From positions 179,246,303-179,310,302 of the forward strand of contig OX465579.1 in NCBI GenBank assembly GCA_950022655.1: a stretch of DNA of 64,000 nucleotides. The letters run 5' to 3'. A program made the position numbers and the translations under genes. The notes beneath the pieces were generated by a model. That model was not told where the DNA came from. It saw only the letters and a list, made by a program, of their open reading frames with translations, and ran no database searches. Below, piece by piece: positions 1-8,613 of this stretch; the first letter of the stretch is position 1; the number at the start of each line of letters is the position of its first letter. The DNA comes from Alentia gelatinosa (taxonomy: Eukaryota; Annelida; Polychaeta; Phyllodocida; Polynoidae).

Positions 1-348
1 TGATGTATTATCATAAGTCCTATTAATCAATAAATAACCTTTCCCGGACTAGAACCCATGTACCCATATATACAAGGTATATTGTAAATCTGGTGAAGAA
101 GAAGTCGGTAACACAGCTAGTAAGGTTTCAGGTCAGCATTCCAACTGAATATATTTTCAAAACCGCTCGCTTATATTCAGGCTTGTCGGCGGATCACGCG
201 ACGTGCGGGCACGCTCAGTCACGTGCGGGAGTGTTTGAGGCCGGGCAAACTACAATATGACACTACCAGTGACAATGCATTTTAGATTCAATGATCAATA
301 ACAATGGGATTTACTCGATTCGCCATTAATAAACTAATAAACTGCAAT
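1..348. other. No recognised feature
   Basis: I see no gene, repeat family or structured element here. The sequence is AT-rich and has no convincing coding frame. It precedes a Gypsy-type pol scrap. Confidence 0.5.
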
Positions 349-490
349 AATTTCTAGGAATGGTTGACTATTTCAACTGGTTCACAAAGAATCTTGCAAT
401 TCTGGCAGCATGGAGACCTCACAAAGAATGACAGTGATTTTGTGTGGGGCCCAGAACATCAAAAGGCCTTCAAAGAGGTGTTGGAACACA
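349..490 (+). pseudogene. Ty3/Gypsy pol relic (RT to RNase H connection)
   Basis: Conceptual translation starts with LGMVDYFNWFTKNLAILAA, the usual start of the connection region after Gypsy reverse transcriptase. After a frameshift it continues with WGPEHQKAFKEV, the segment preceding RNase H. The similarity covers only about 45 codons, there is no surrounding open frame, and no LTR is visible. It is an old fragment with no expected function. The assignment rests on motif recognition, not on a search. Confidence 0.6.
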
Positions 491-590
491 AATCAGTGAA
501 GATACAACACTGATATACTTTGTTTCAAAATCATGAGATTCTGTAATTTTGGAAAGGAATTTGTTAGGGACCAGGAATACATCGATCGAA

Positions 591-636
591 TCTCACAACA
601 GTCTCACAACAGTCTCACAACAGTCTCACAACCATA
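591..636. repeat. 11-bp tandem repeat
   Basis: The unit TCTCACAACAG is repeated about four times without change at the left edge of the large minisatellite. Confidence 0.85.
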
Positions 637-1440
637 CTGCTCCTCAACTATAGCGCCCCTCACCCATACATTCCCTCAACTTAACTTTTGCCCCTTAACC
701 GGACTTCCCCTAAACCATACTGCCCTTACCAAAATTGCTCCTGAATCATATTGCCCCTCCACCATACGTCCCCTCTAACATAATGTCCCTTCCACCATAC
801 TGTCCCTCAACCATAATGTCCCTCCACCATACTTCCCCTCCAACATAATATCCCTCCACATACTGCCACTCCACCATACTGCCCCTCTACCATTCTGCCC
901 TTTCACCACCCTGCCCCTCTGCAATACTGTCCCTCTACCATACTGCCCCTCTACAATACTGCCCCTTTACTATACTGCCCCTCTAGAATGCTATCCCTCC
1001 ATCATACTGCCCCTCTATTATACTGCCCCTCCACCATACTGCCCCTCCACCATACTGCCCCTCCAACATAATGTCCCTCAACCATATTGCCCCTCCACCT
1101 TACTGCCCCTCCACCATACTGCCCCTTAACCATACTACCCCTCAACCACCCTGCTGTCTCCCAGCTATACTGCTTCTCAACCTTACTGCCCTTACACCTT
1201 CTGCTCCTCTATCATACTGCCTCTCAATCACACTGCCTTTAATCCATACTGCTTCTCTAACATACTGCCTCTCAACCATAACGCCCCTCACCCATACTTT
1301 TCCTCAACCACCATACTGTCCCTCAGCAATACTGCCTCTCAACCATAATGCCCTTAAACCGTACTGCCCTTAAATCATACTGCCCCTCAACCTCACTGCC
1401 CTGAACCATACTGACCCAAACCATTCTGCTCCTCATGGGG
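637..1440. repeat. Degenerate minisatellite, CCATACTGCCCCTC unit
   Basis: About 800 bp made of imperfect 14-17 bp units resembling CCATACTGCCCCTCCA. Short open frames across it (rich in Pro, Leu, Thr, Cys) are by-products of the repeat and not genes. The same unit reappears on the opposite strand from 1441, at 5861-6290, in short form at 13955-14108 and at 18599-19010, always next to the Ngaro-1 copies. Confidence 0.85.
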
Positions 1441-1523
1441 GTGCTATGGTGAGGGACAGTGTGATTTATGGGCAGTATGGCTCAGGGGCAGTATGGCAGA
1501 GGGGTACTATGGTGAGGGGCATT
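1441..1523. repeat. Minisatellite in reversed orientation
   Basis: Units now read GGGCAGTATGG, the reverse complement of the array to the left. The flip is at about 1436. The same flipped stretch is at about 14025-14108 in copy B. Confidence 0.75.
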
Positions 1524-1685
1524 GTGACCTACTGAGGAGGTTTAATGGACATCCGAGGAGAACAGAGTGGCGCCACCTAGCGCTTACGAGACGCATTCCG
1601 CGCTTCCCGGATACAGCGCCATCTGTCGCATCGCGGCCGTTGTGACGTCACGCCGCACGCCATCAAAGACGCCTTTGAACATTTT
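1524..1685 (+). repeat. Ngaro-1A split direct repeat A1
   Basis: Starts GTGACCTACTGAGGAGG and ends CTTTGAACATTTT. It matches 5507-5668 over its whole 162 bp with few changes, and marks the 5' end of the element. Confidence 0.9.
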
Positions 1686-1745
1686 TGTTTGATCCTGCTA
1701 TTATACCGACAACCTTAGTTTTTTCGCGCATCTGCGACGTTGAAG

Positions 1746-2852
1746 ATGCCTCCGAAGAAAACTCCCGCTGGCAAGAACCAGAAAATCGTCAAAAAGACTT
1801 CGGCAGGGGAAAACAAGAACATAAAAATGGATAAGAAAATCGAGGACTTGAGTCACGAAATGGGGACTATGAAATCTGCTATGATGGCGTTCACTCAGGC
1901 GGCAGCCTCTAGGAACCAGGCGGCAGCCTCGCCTCCCAGGCCTATAAACGATTCTGCGATGACAGTGCCACAAGCTACCCCATCGACACCTACGGGCCCC
2001 CAGATGCGGGGATTCGATTTGCATCGGCTAAATACCACCGTGAGTACCGCCCCAACAGCTGTAAATAATGACTTCGCAGCATCCATGTTATCGCACCCCT
2101 GGATACCAAGGGACGCTCCTGGTCTGGGCGTCTCGTATCAGGATCAATCCATCGACGACCAAGTGCGCCTATTACTTCAATCTACGGCCCATGTGCTACG
2201 GCCAAATAGAGGTAAATTTATTATTCCGTGCCACTACGTATTACTCCCCAGCCGTAAGGACCATATGAGTTTGCGCACCGTAAATTTGCAGGAGCATATT
2301 TGGGGCATCCTCCGCATCGTGGACGATGCAGCGGTGCCCCCTACCGTCAAACCCCATGTTCTGTCCCACCTCAGGGAGGTCGTAGAGGATTGTTTAGACT
2401 ATGACTTTACAGCCGTTCGCCGGTGGAGCGAGGAAATTTTCATACGGGTGGCAGAAGGCCGTTTCGCCAGGGGATGGGAGGATTCTGAGCAAATCCAACA
2501 TCTACGCGCGGCGATTTCTCGTTCTGAAAGTTCCCGGGTTTGCCGCGCGGTGGAGGCACCGGCGGCAAAGAAGAAAAACAAATCGCCGGGCGCCTCTCCA
2601 GCCCACCCCCTCTGCAAGTTGTACAATAGCGAAGGGGGTTGCGCCGTCACCCCCCCTCATTCCACAAGTGGGGGAACTGTTGTTCACTGTTGCTCCTACT
2701 GTTATGACAACTTTGGAGCGCATCACGCTCACAGTTTCGTTGATTGCCAGATAAGGGCCCGCCACGAGGCTGCCGGCGGCAGTCACGCTTCTAGTACGCC
2801 CTTCCGCGGGCAGGCAGGGGGACGACCTGCCGCCGCCATCAACTCCTCTTAG
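1746..2852 (+). CDS. Ngaro-1A ORF1, Gag-like protein
   Basis: Intact ORF of 368 codons from ATG 1746; a TTG two codons upstream is unlikely to be the start. The protein begins with a Lys-rich segment (residues 1-35), then a short helical stretch and an Ala/Pro-rich linker. A folded middle (about 110-270) lacks recognisable catalytic motifs. The C-terminus has a Cys/His cluster (about 292-340, CKLYNSEGGC followed by HCCSYCYDNFGAHH and C), consistent with nucleic-acid binding. In YR retroelements the first ORF has the Gag role of binding element RNA; that role is inferred from position and the Cys/His cluster. It differs from copy B at about six bases. ORF2 follows within about 35 bp in another frame. 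Confidence 0.8.
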   Translation: MPPKKTPAGKNQKIVKKTSAGENKNIKMDKKIEDLSHEMGTMKSAMMAFTQAAASRNQAAASPPRPINDSAMTVPQATPSTPTGPQMRGFDLHRLNTTVSTAPTAVNNDFAASMLSHPWIPRDAPGLGVSYQDQSIDDQVRLLLQSTAHVLRPNRGKFIIPCHYVLLPSRKDHMSLRTVNLQEHIWGILRIVDDAAVPPTVKPHVLSHLREVVEDCLDYDFTAVRRWSEEIFIRVAEGRFARGWEDSEQIQHLRAAISRSESSRVCRAVEAPAAKKKNKSPGASPAHPLCKLYNSEGGCAVTPPHSTSGGTVVHCCSYCYDNFGAHHAHSFVDCQIRARHEAAGGSHASSTPFRGQAGGRPAAAINSS

Positions 2853-2883
2853 ATCGCTCCGGCAGGGGGAGCGTCTTCCGGGG

Positions 2884-4525
2884 GGTGGGGCGGACAACCC
2901 CCCCCCGGCAAGCCCAGTTGACGCCTCTGCCGCCGAAGTGTGGCGCCCCCCCCCCTCGGACGAGTTCCGCGAGCGCTTCCCCATGGAGGGGGCGCTCTAC
3001 GACGCTGTACGAGCTGGCGGAGACTACAATTATCGAGCTGCTCGCCGCGAGGTTCCGTCGGGTCTACGGGTCGACTGTTGGCCCGCACTCCTCATGCACT
3101 ACCACGACACCGAGCTGTGCGATTTTCTTCGCTACGGCTGGCCGATTAGCTTCAACCAGTCACGTTGGCCCATCTCTACCTTCAACAACCACGCATCTGG
3201 AAGGTCCCAGGGTGCCGCCCTTGCCGCTTTCGCTGAAAAAGAGCTGCTTCTCGGGGGGCTGACGGGCCCTCTCGTCCACCTCCCGTTCGGCCAGTGGACC
3301 CAAGTATCCCCACTTCTCACTCATCCTAAGAAGGGGGGGGAGGGTGTTCGTGTCATACTGGACTTATCATTCCCACCTGGCCAGGTGGTCAACGACGCCA
3401 TCGCACCTGGTTTCTACCTGGGATCTCCCGCCGGCGGGCCCTACGGCTCACGTCTGGTCAGCAGACCTCTCCAGGGCTTACCGCCAACTACGGATCGACC
3501 CCGTCGATGCTCCCCTATTGTGCTTCCGTGTAGGGGGGTCTTTCTACGTGGAGCGTTACCCCCGGTTTGGTTGCCGCACTTCATCTATCGCGTGTCAGCG
3601 CACATCGAACGGGGTCGTATACATGATGCGTTCCCGTGCACGGCATTGCCTCGCATACCTGGACAATTTTGCGGGCGTTGCCGCAGGGAAGGGCACCGCT
3701 CAGGAGGCTTACGACCACTTCCTGTGGTTGGCCGACCATCTGGGCCTGCAACTGGCCGCAGAAAAGTGCCAGCCCCCCACCCGCCGTCTCATCTGGTTGG
3801 GTTTCGTGTTGGACATCGACGCGGCCACTGTCTCCATTCCTCCCGGCAAGCTCGCAGATGTCCTGGAGGTGTGCCGCGAGTGGGGGGGGCGCTCCGACGC
3901 ATCTCGCCACCAACTCCAGTCCCTCCTGGGACGTCTCGTCCATGTCGGCCACTGCGTCCCCTACGCCCACCGCTTCATGACACGCCTCTTCTCGGCTCTA
4001 CGGGCGTCGCAGGGCGCCACAGTAATCACCGTAGGCCGCGAAATGCACGCGGACATCGCGTGGTTCCGCGCTTACACGACATCCTCGAACGGGCGTCACT
4101 ACTTCGGTCCGCCCGATGCCTCTACCGACCTCCACATCGACGCCTCCGCGGTGGGCGCCACGGCTTCTCTGGAGGGGTCGGCCGTCAGGTGGGAGTGGCC
4201 CCCCATCGATGCAGACGTCCCCTCAGACGACGCTTCTCGCCACGCCTACGCCTTGGTCGTGGCGCTTCATCTCCTCGCTCCTCACGCCGCCCCGGGCGTC
4301 GCCATCCGGGTCCACGCCTCCCACCAAGGCGTCCTTGCCCCCCTCGCCTCGGGGGTCATCAAGAACGGCCAGATCGCCGCATGCGCGCGGCAAATTTGGC
4401 TCGACGCCGCCCTCAGAGACACCGACGTGCTTCCGGGGGGGGTGGGGGGGCTCCCCCCCTCGACGCACGTGCCGAGTCACGTCGATGTACCTCCACACGC
4501 AGATCTCTTCAATATTGGTTTGTAA
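2884..4525 (+). pseudogene. Ngaro-1A RT/RNase H, broken
   Basis: Corresponds to the intact 562-codon ORF2 of copy B. Recognisable blocks are the YGWPISFNQSRWP segment, the KKGGEGVRVILDLSFP region, SADLSRAYRQLRIDP (RT palm, first Asp) and the active-site block at 3656-3667. That block encodes YLDN instead of YLDD, so one metal-binding Asp is gone. A 47-bp deletion between 3433 and 3434 and one missing C in the C run near 2905 change the frame. The RNase H part runs to the TAA at 4523-4525. Reverse transcription from this copy is not expected. Confidence 0.85.
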
Positions 4526-4558
4526 ATTGCAGGCACACCACTCGATCGTCACGCCCGG

Positions 4559-5333
4559 ATGAGGGCCTCCCACCAAGCCGCGCTTGCCCCCTCCACACAC
4601 AGGAACAAGGAGGTCCAAGCGCGGAGGTACCTCCGCTTCGCCGCCGGGCACGCCGTGGTCATCCTCCGTCCTACGGTCCTGGAGGCATGCCTGTACATCC
4701 AGCACCTGGCGGATACACTCTCGTCGCCCGTGGCCGTGAGGAACGCTATCACTTTCAACCCCCCCCATCACCATGGATATGTTGTCTTCGATCGCCAACC
4801 AGGCGGCATCGCTCACGACCGGGGTTCTCGTCAGGGCCGTGGCGCTCGTCGCTTTTTTCTCCCTCCTCCGCGCTTCGAATCTCTTCGCGGTACCTCCGGG
4901 GAGGCGCCAGTCTTCTCACGCGCTTTTGCGTGCCGACGCGGTCATTCAGGACGGCCGCTTAGCTCTCACTGTGCGGTCAGCTAGGACCATAGGACCCGGC
5001 CGCCCTCCGGCCGTTATTATCTTGGAGCCGTCTGACGACAGGGCATTATGCCCAGGTAGGGCATGGCGATCTTATATAGCGGCCGCCCCCGCGCGGCCGT
5101 TAGACCCCATGTTCCTGCTACGACCGGCAGAGCCGGTTTCGGCCTCTCAGTTCACAGCGGTCGTTCGTTGCCTCTTGCAATGAGCTGGTTTTCCCCACGC
5201 GGACGAGGTGACTCCTCACTCGTTCAGGAGGGGGGGGGCTCAATTTTTTCGCTCCCATGGCATGCCGGCCGCAGACTTACAGTGTCTCGGCACCTGGTCA
5301 TCTTCGGCAGCCATGGCACCCTACCTTGTATAA
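4559..5333 (+). pseudogene. Ngaro-1A tyrosine recombinase, broken
   Basis: The N-terminal half matches copy B up to the AVRNAI segment. A net loss of 110 bp near 4750 then shifts the frame, and translation resumes at MDMLSSIANQ (4773). Catalytic box I (FFSLLRASNLF) is present. TGA replaces a CGA codon at 5181-5183. Beyond it the correct frame carries HSFRRGG and the terminal MAPYLV with the presumed nucleophilic Tyr, ending at TAA 5331-5333. The G run after HSFRR has 9 Gs, which keeps this tail in frame, unlike copy B. Confidence 0.8.
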
Positions 5334-5355
5334 CTTTTTCAGACTTTCAGCTTGG

Positions 5356-5506
5356 TATCAAATTTTCTGACATTATACCGTTTATACCAGTTTGAGTCCT
5401 TCGATCATTCTGGCCTTGTATTTTATACTGTGTGATACCGTTCTGTCATACTTCCAGTTTTTCGGTAATAAACTTTACCAAATGCCTTCAACGAGTTTTG
5501 GTCATT
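5356..5506 (+). repeat. Ngaro-1A split direct repeat B1
   Basis: 151 bp, starts TATCAAATTTTCTGACATT and ends GTTTTGGTCATT. Nearly identical to B2 at 5710-5860, and directly joined to A2 with no gap. Confidence 0.9.
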
Positions 5507-5668
5507 GTGACCGACTGAGGAGGTCTAATGGACATCCGAGGAGAACGGAGTGGCGCCACCTAGCGCTTACGAGACGCATTCCGCGCTTCCCGGATACAGC
5601 GCCATCTGGCGCATCGCGGCCGTTGTGATGTCACACCGCACGCCATCAAAGACGCCTTTGAACATTTT
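5507..5668 (+). repeat. Ngaro-1A split direct repeat A2
   Basis: 162 bp, a repeat of A1 (1524-1685). The B1-A2 junction reproduces the circle junction expected from the Ngaro replication model. Confidence 0.9.
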
Positions 5669-5709
5669 CCTCCCACCCAACCCACAGTTTTCTACTATGA
5701 ACTTTGGAC

Positions 5710-5860
5710 TATCAAATTTTCTGACATTATACCGTTTATACCAGTTTGAGTCCTTCGATCATTCTGGCCTTGTATTTTATACTGTGTGATACCGTTCTGT
5801 CATACTTCCAGTTTTTCGGTAATAAACTTTACCAAATGCCTTCGACGAGTTTTGGTCATT
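5710..5860 (+). repeat. Ngaro-1A split direct repeat B2
   Basis: 151 bp, a repeat of B1. It ends GGTCATT and marks the 3' end of the element. It contains AATAAA (in GGTAATAAACTTTACC), a plausible polyadenylation signal. Confidence 0.88.
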
Positions 5861-6290
5861 ATGGTTTAAGGGCAGTATGGTGGCGGGGCAGTATGGTTAA
5901 GGGCCAGTATTGTTCAGGGACAGTATCATAATTGGGCAGTATGGTAGAGGGGCAATATGATTCAAGCGCATTTTTGGTGGGAGGCAGAATGGCTAAGGGA
6001 CAGCATGGTGAGGAGCAGCATCGTCACAGACTGGTTTGGGTGAGAGGCAGTATAGTTAGGAGCAGTATGGTCGAACAACAGTACGTTTGAAGGGCAGTAT
6101 GGTTATGGGGTAGTATAGTTCAGTGGCAGTATAGCTTCGGGACAGTATAATGAGGGGCAGTATGTTTGATGCAATTTTATTGTGGAGGACCAGTTTGGTT
6201 GTGGGACAGTTTCTTTGAGGGGCAATAAGATTAGGGTCAATATGGTGAGAGGCAGTTTGGCAGGGGTAATGTGATTCAATATGCCTACTA
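5861..6290. repeat. Minisatellite, GGGCAGTATGG orientation, right flank of Ngaro-1A
   Basis: Imperfect units such as GGGGCAGTATGGT, the reverse complement of the array at 637-1440. Ngaro-1A therefore sits inside or beside an array that reads in opposite directions at the two ends of the block. Confidence 0.8.
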
Positions 6291-6372
6291 TCCACAAAGC
6301 TACTTAGCAACCCGCCCCCACCCCCCATCAACTTTCCCATCTCCCTTTTTGCCCACCCTACAGCACTCCTCG

Positions 6373-6462
6373 TATATATATATATATATATAGATATATA
6401 TATATATTTAGATATAGATATAGATATAAACCCACACACACATCTACACACACACACTTATG
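6373..6462. repeat. TA, GATATA and CA microsatellites
   Basis: A run of TA dinucleotides, then GATATA units, then CACACA tracts. Poly-C stretches follow at about 6521-6582. Equivalent tracts are at 19115-19194 in copy B with different repeat counts. Confidence 0.85.
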
Positions 6463-6719
6463 CAAGAAACGTTCATTGAAATCGCATATATGCATGCGTA
6501 TGGAAAATCCAGCCTTATACACCCCCCCTCCCCCCTGTACGCTTTTGTATGCATTAGGACTAACCCCCCCCCCCACCCCCTTGCTGCGTAGGTACTTTAT
6601 GGATGGCCACAGAGAAGTCCGCTGCTATAGAGGTATAGCTCCACTGTCCATTTGTGTTGGTATAGGTGGTCTAGTGTGTTATTTCAGCAGTTCAGCGCAC
6701 ACCTGAGAGCAACAAAGCA

Positions 6720-6971
6720 ATGGGAAAACTGAGAGATTCAATCAAGAAGACCCTTGAGAAAGCACTTGGATTAAAAGATCCAGCAGTAGCCCTGCTATAC
6801 CATTTTTTGGGGCAGGAAGAGTCTATCAATCCTACCCTAAAAGATGGAAGTCCACAACGAAAGATAGATGCCTGGCTGGCTACAATGCAAAAGAGGGACA
6901 AAATGGGAGGACACTCACAACTCAGGGAAATGGCAACTGGCAGTCTTCATCTCCAAGAGTGGCGAGCCTAG
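6720..6971 (+). CDS. Unrecognised short ORF, copy A
   Basis: 83 codons, starting MGKLRDSIKKTLEKALGLKD, an amphipathic Lys/Leu-rich start. The copy-B version (19459-19689) has the same start but then differs, because copy A lacks about 40 bp after codon 27. It may be the remnant of a first ORF of the LINE relic whose endonuclease start lies about 0.5 kb downstream, but no domain is visible. Because the two copies diverge by indels, a maintained protein is doubtful. Confidence 0.3.
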   Translation: MGKLRDSIKKTLEKALGLKDPAVALLYHFLGQEESINPTLKDGSPQRKIDAWLATMQKRDKMGGHSQLREMATGSLHLQEWRA

Positions 6972-7459
6972 GTGATACAGTCTCAACACCAAGTCAGGTG
7001 ATCAGTACTGCAGAAATTGCTGGCACATCAGGACCACTGGAGAGGCCTTTGATTTTTTTGTTGAGACCCTTACTCAACCAGCCATGCAGGACAAGCCCAT
7101 GTGACTTTAACCACAACTGAAACACCAACTCATAACCCACCTCCAATAGAGCCCAGAAAATGTATCACTAGGTGGCAGATCAATTCAATTGCACATATTG
7201 TATGAATATGCGCAATTGTGTGGTCACCCCTATAGGCACATGATGCATTAGTTTGTTGTATGTGGATGTAGTTGATTTTCTTTTAGATGAATAGGTTTGT
7301 GGGCCATGTCATTTACATAATAAGGAAAACGTGAGAAGATACACAAGTGCTTTATTTATGAGACATTCTTTATATACTACTAATGGCTTCTATAACTTCT
7401 ATTATATAACTACTAATTGCATACTATACTCCTATTGAATCAAAACAATAAAAATGACT
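6972..7459. other. Non-coding part of the duplicated block
   Basis: AT-rich sequence present in both block copies, between the short ORF and the LINE endonuclease scrap. I see no gene. Confidence 0.5.
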
Positions 7460-7622
7460 GAAATCTATAACTGCAAATATTAGAAACTTATATGCAAAAC
7501 TGGATGATCTTAACTTTATATGTCATGAAGTAGATTTTCTTACAATAACAGAAACCTGGCTAAATAACAAATACTTCAAAAATATGTTCAATAATATGAC
7601 AATATTTTGAACCGATAGGAAT
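7460..7622 (+). pseudogene. LINE-3 relic, endonuclease start (copy A)
   Basis: Conceptual translation gives RNLYAKLDDLNFI and then FLTITETWLN, the N-terminal motif of APE-type LINE endonucleases. There are stops around it. Homologous to 20275-20450. The block duplication ends at 7655, so no RT part remains here. Confidence 0.7.
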
Positions 7623-7655
7623 TATCTATCAGAGTAGATACACATTTACACAGGG

Positions 7656-8290
7656 GTTCCAGGTCCTGCCCGTAGCGATATCCGAGGCGGGCCCAGGGCG
7701 GTCGGACCACACCAGGATGCGCGCCCCCGTGGTGGCCATGGAGCCCAAGGTCGCTACGGCTTGGAGGACCGCTGGAGGTATCCAGGCGGCCACGTTTTCA
7801 GGGCTGGAGGCAAGGAAGGCGAGGGGCCTTGCAAGGAACCGGCGACTCTGCAAGACACATCGAGTGATATAGAGGAGGCGGCCGATGAGCGACCTGAGGC
7901 GGGCGTGGTCAATCGGCCCACGAGGGATACTGTCCCGGCACGCGTCGACCAAGTCCCGTGAGCGGTCCTCCGGGATGCGGAGGGTGAGGGGGTCACAGTC
8001 GAACACGATGCCCAGCCATTCCATGCATTTTTTTCGGGGGCTGGCATTTTTCTGGGGCGAGGTCGAGGCCTAGGGCTGCCGCTGTGCTGGTAAACTTGGC
8101 GTAGGCCTCTGCAGCCACCTCGTAGGAGCTCTCCATCCCCGCAAAGTCATCAATATATGCCAGCGCCTGGAAGCCCTTGGCCTCAAGGAGGTAGGCGACC
8201 GCCGAGGTAGCATGTTGGCAAGCCGAGGCCGACAGGCGTGCCCCAAACGGGCAACAGACGTCTAGGTAGTAGAGGCCTTGGGCCTGTATA
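7656..8290 (-). pseudogene. Ngaro-3 RT, 3' part (minus strand)
   Basis: Reading leftward from 8290, the translation contains LYYLDVCCPFGARLSASAC, then the active site YIDDFAGM, LGLDLAPEKCQP and, after a frameshift near an A run at about 8032, MEWLGIVFDCDPLTLRIP and LRSLIGRLLYI. This is the same RT type as Ngaro-1 but a different family. It continues the RT half at 13075-13955, and LINE-1 separates the two. It is truncated at 7656, before RNase H is complete, where it meets the duplicated block. Confidence 0.8.
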
Positions 8291-8320
8291 GACTTTTCTT
8301 TTTTTTATACTTTTATTTAT

Positions 8321-8368
8321 ACTGGAGTGTCTACATAGGGTGACACCCTGTTTTCAGTAGGCTCCAGT
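8321..8368 (-). other. LINE-1 3' stem-loop
   Basis: ACTGGAG (8321-8327) pairs with CTCCAGT (8362-8368), enclosing AGGGTG/ACACCCT-type pairing. LINE-2 has the same 7-bp stem in the same place (26675-26681 with 26719-26725). Many LINE RTs recognise such a 3' structure; that role here is inferred. Confidence 0.6.
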
Positions 8369-8613
8369 GGCCAATCATGCTTATGTCTAGCAATATTCTA
8401 TTTACCAAACATATTTACAGGTAAGTTCGATGTACATTCATTCAGTTATCATGCGCAGTAACATGGGGTATTTTCTTAAAGGTTTACAATCTATATACAG
8501 CATAACAAAACAAAACAGTTTCAAGATAGTACAGTTGTGTCGGATTTGTTGGGAGTGGGTAAAAGGACAGGGCATAGTAATGCTTCTTTTTAATTTAGTG
8601 AAAAGATACGACT

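Larger units (their letters stand above)
1524..5860 (+). mobile_element. Ngaro-type YR retrotransposon, copy A (Ngaro-1A), degenerate
   Basis: The 4.3-kb element has the split direct repeats of the Ngaro group: A1 (1524-1685), three ORFs, then B1 (5356-5506) directly abutting A2 (5507-5668), and B2 (5710-5860). The A copies are 162 bp each and the B copies 151 bp each. Such elements reverse-transcribe their RNA and are thought to integrate a circular DNA through a tyrosine recombinase rather than a DDE integrase. Compared with copy B, this one has a 47-bp deletion and a missing C in RT, a net 110-bp loss in YR, an in-frame TGA in YR, and YLDN in place of YLDD. It should be unable to move by itself. 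Confidence 0.88.
1405..7655 (+). repeat. Large duplicated block, copy A
   Basis: This block is nearly identical to 13985-20473. It contains the reversed minisatellite, Ngaro-1A, the right-hand minisatellite, TA/CA microsatellites, a short open frame and the endonuclease start of a LINE relic. By eye, ORF1 of the two Ngaro copies differs at about six positions in 1.1 kb. Identity stops at 7655, where this copy abuts Ngaro-3 sequence while copy B continues into more of the LINE relic. It may be a recent segmental duplication or an unmerged haplotype in the assembly. Confidence 0.85.

Noticed and set aside
533..1373. Open frames rich in Pro, Leu, Cys across the minisatellite
   Set aside because: They follow the repeat unit, have no domain, and the array contains in-frame stops at random.
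637..1440. CRISPR array
   Set aside because: Units are contiguous and degenerate with no spacers, and the DNA is animal.
2938..4962. 674-codon ORF in Ngaro-1A as a single protein
   Set aside because: Only its first part is in the RT frame; after the 47-bp deletion it reads a GC-rich shadow frame full of Arg and Pro.
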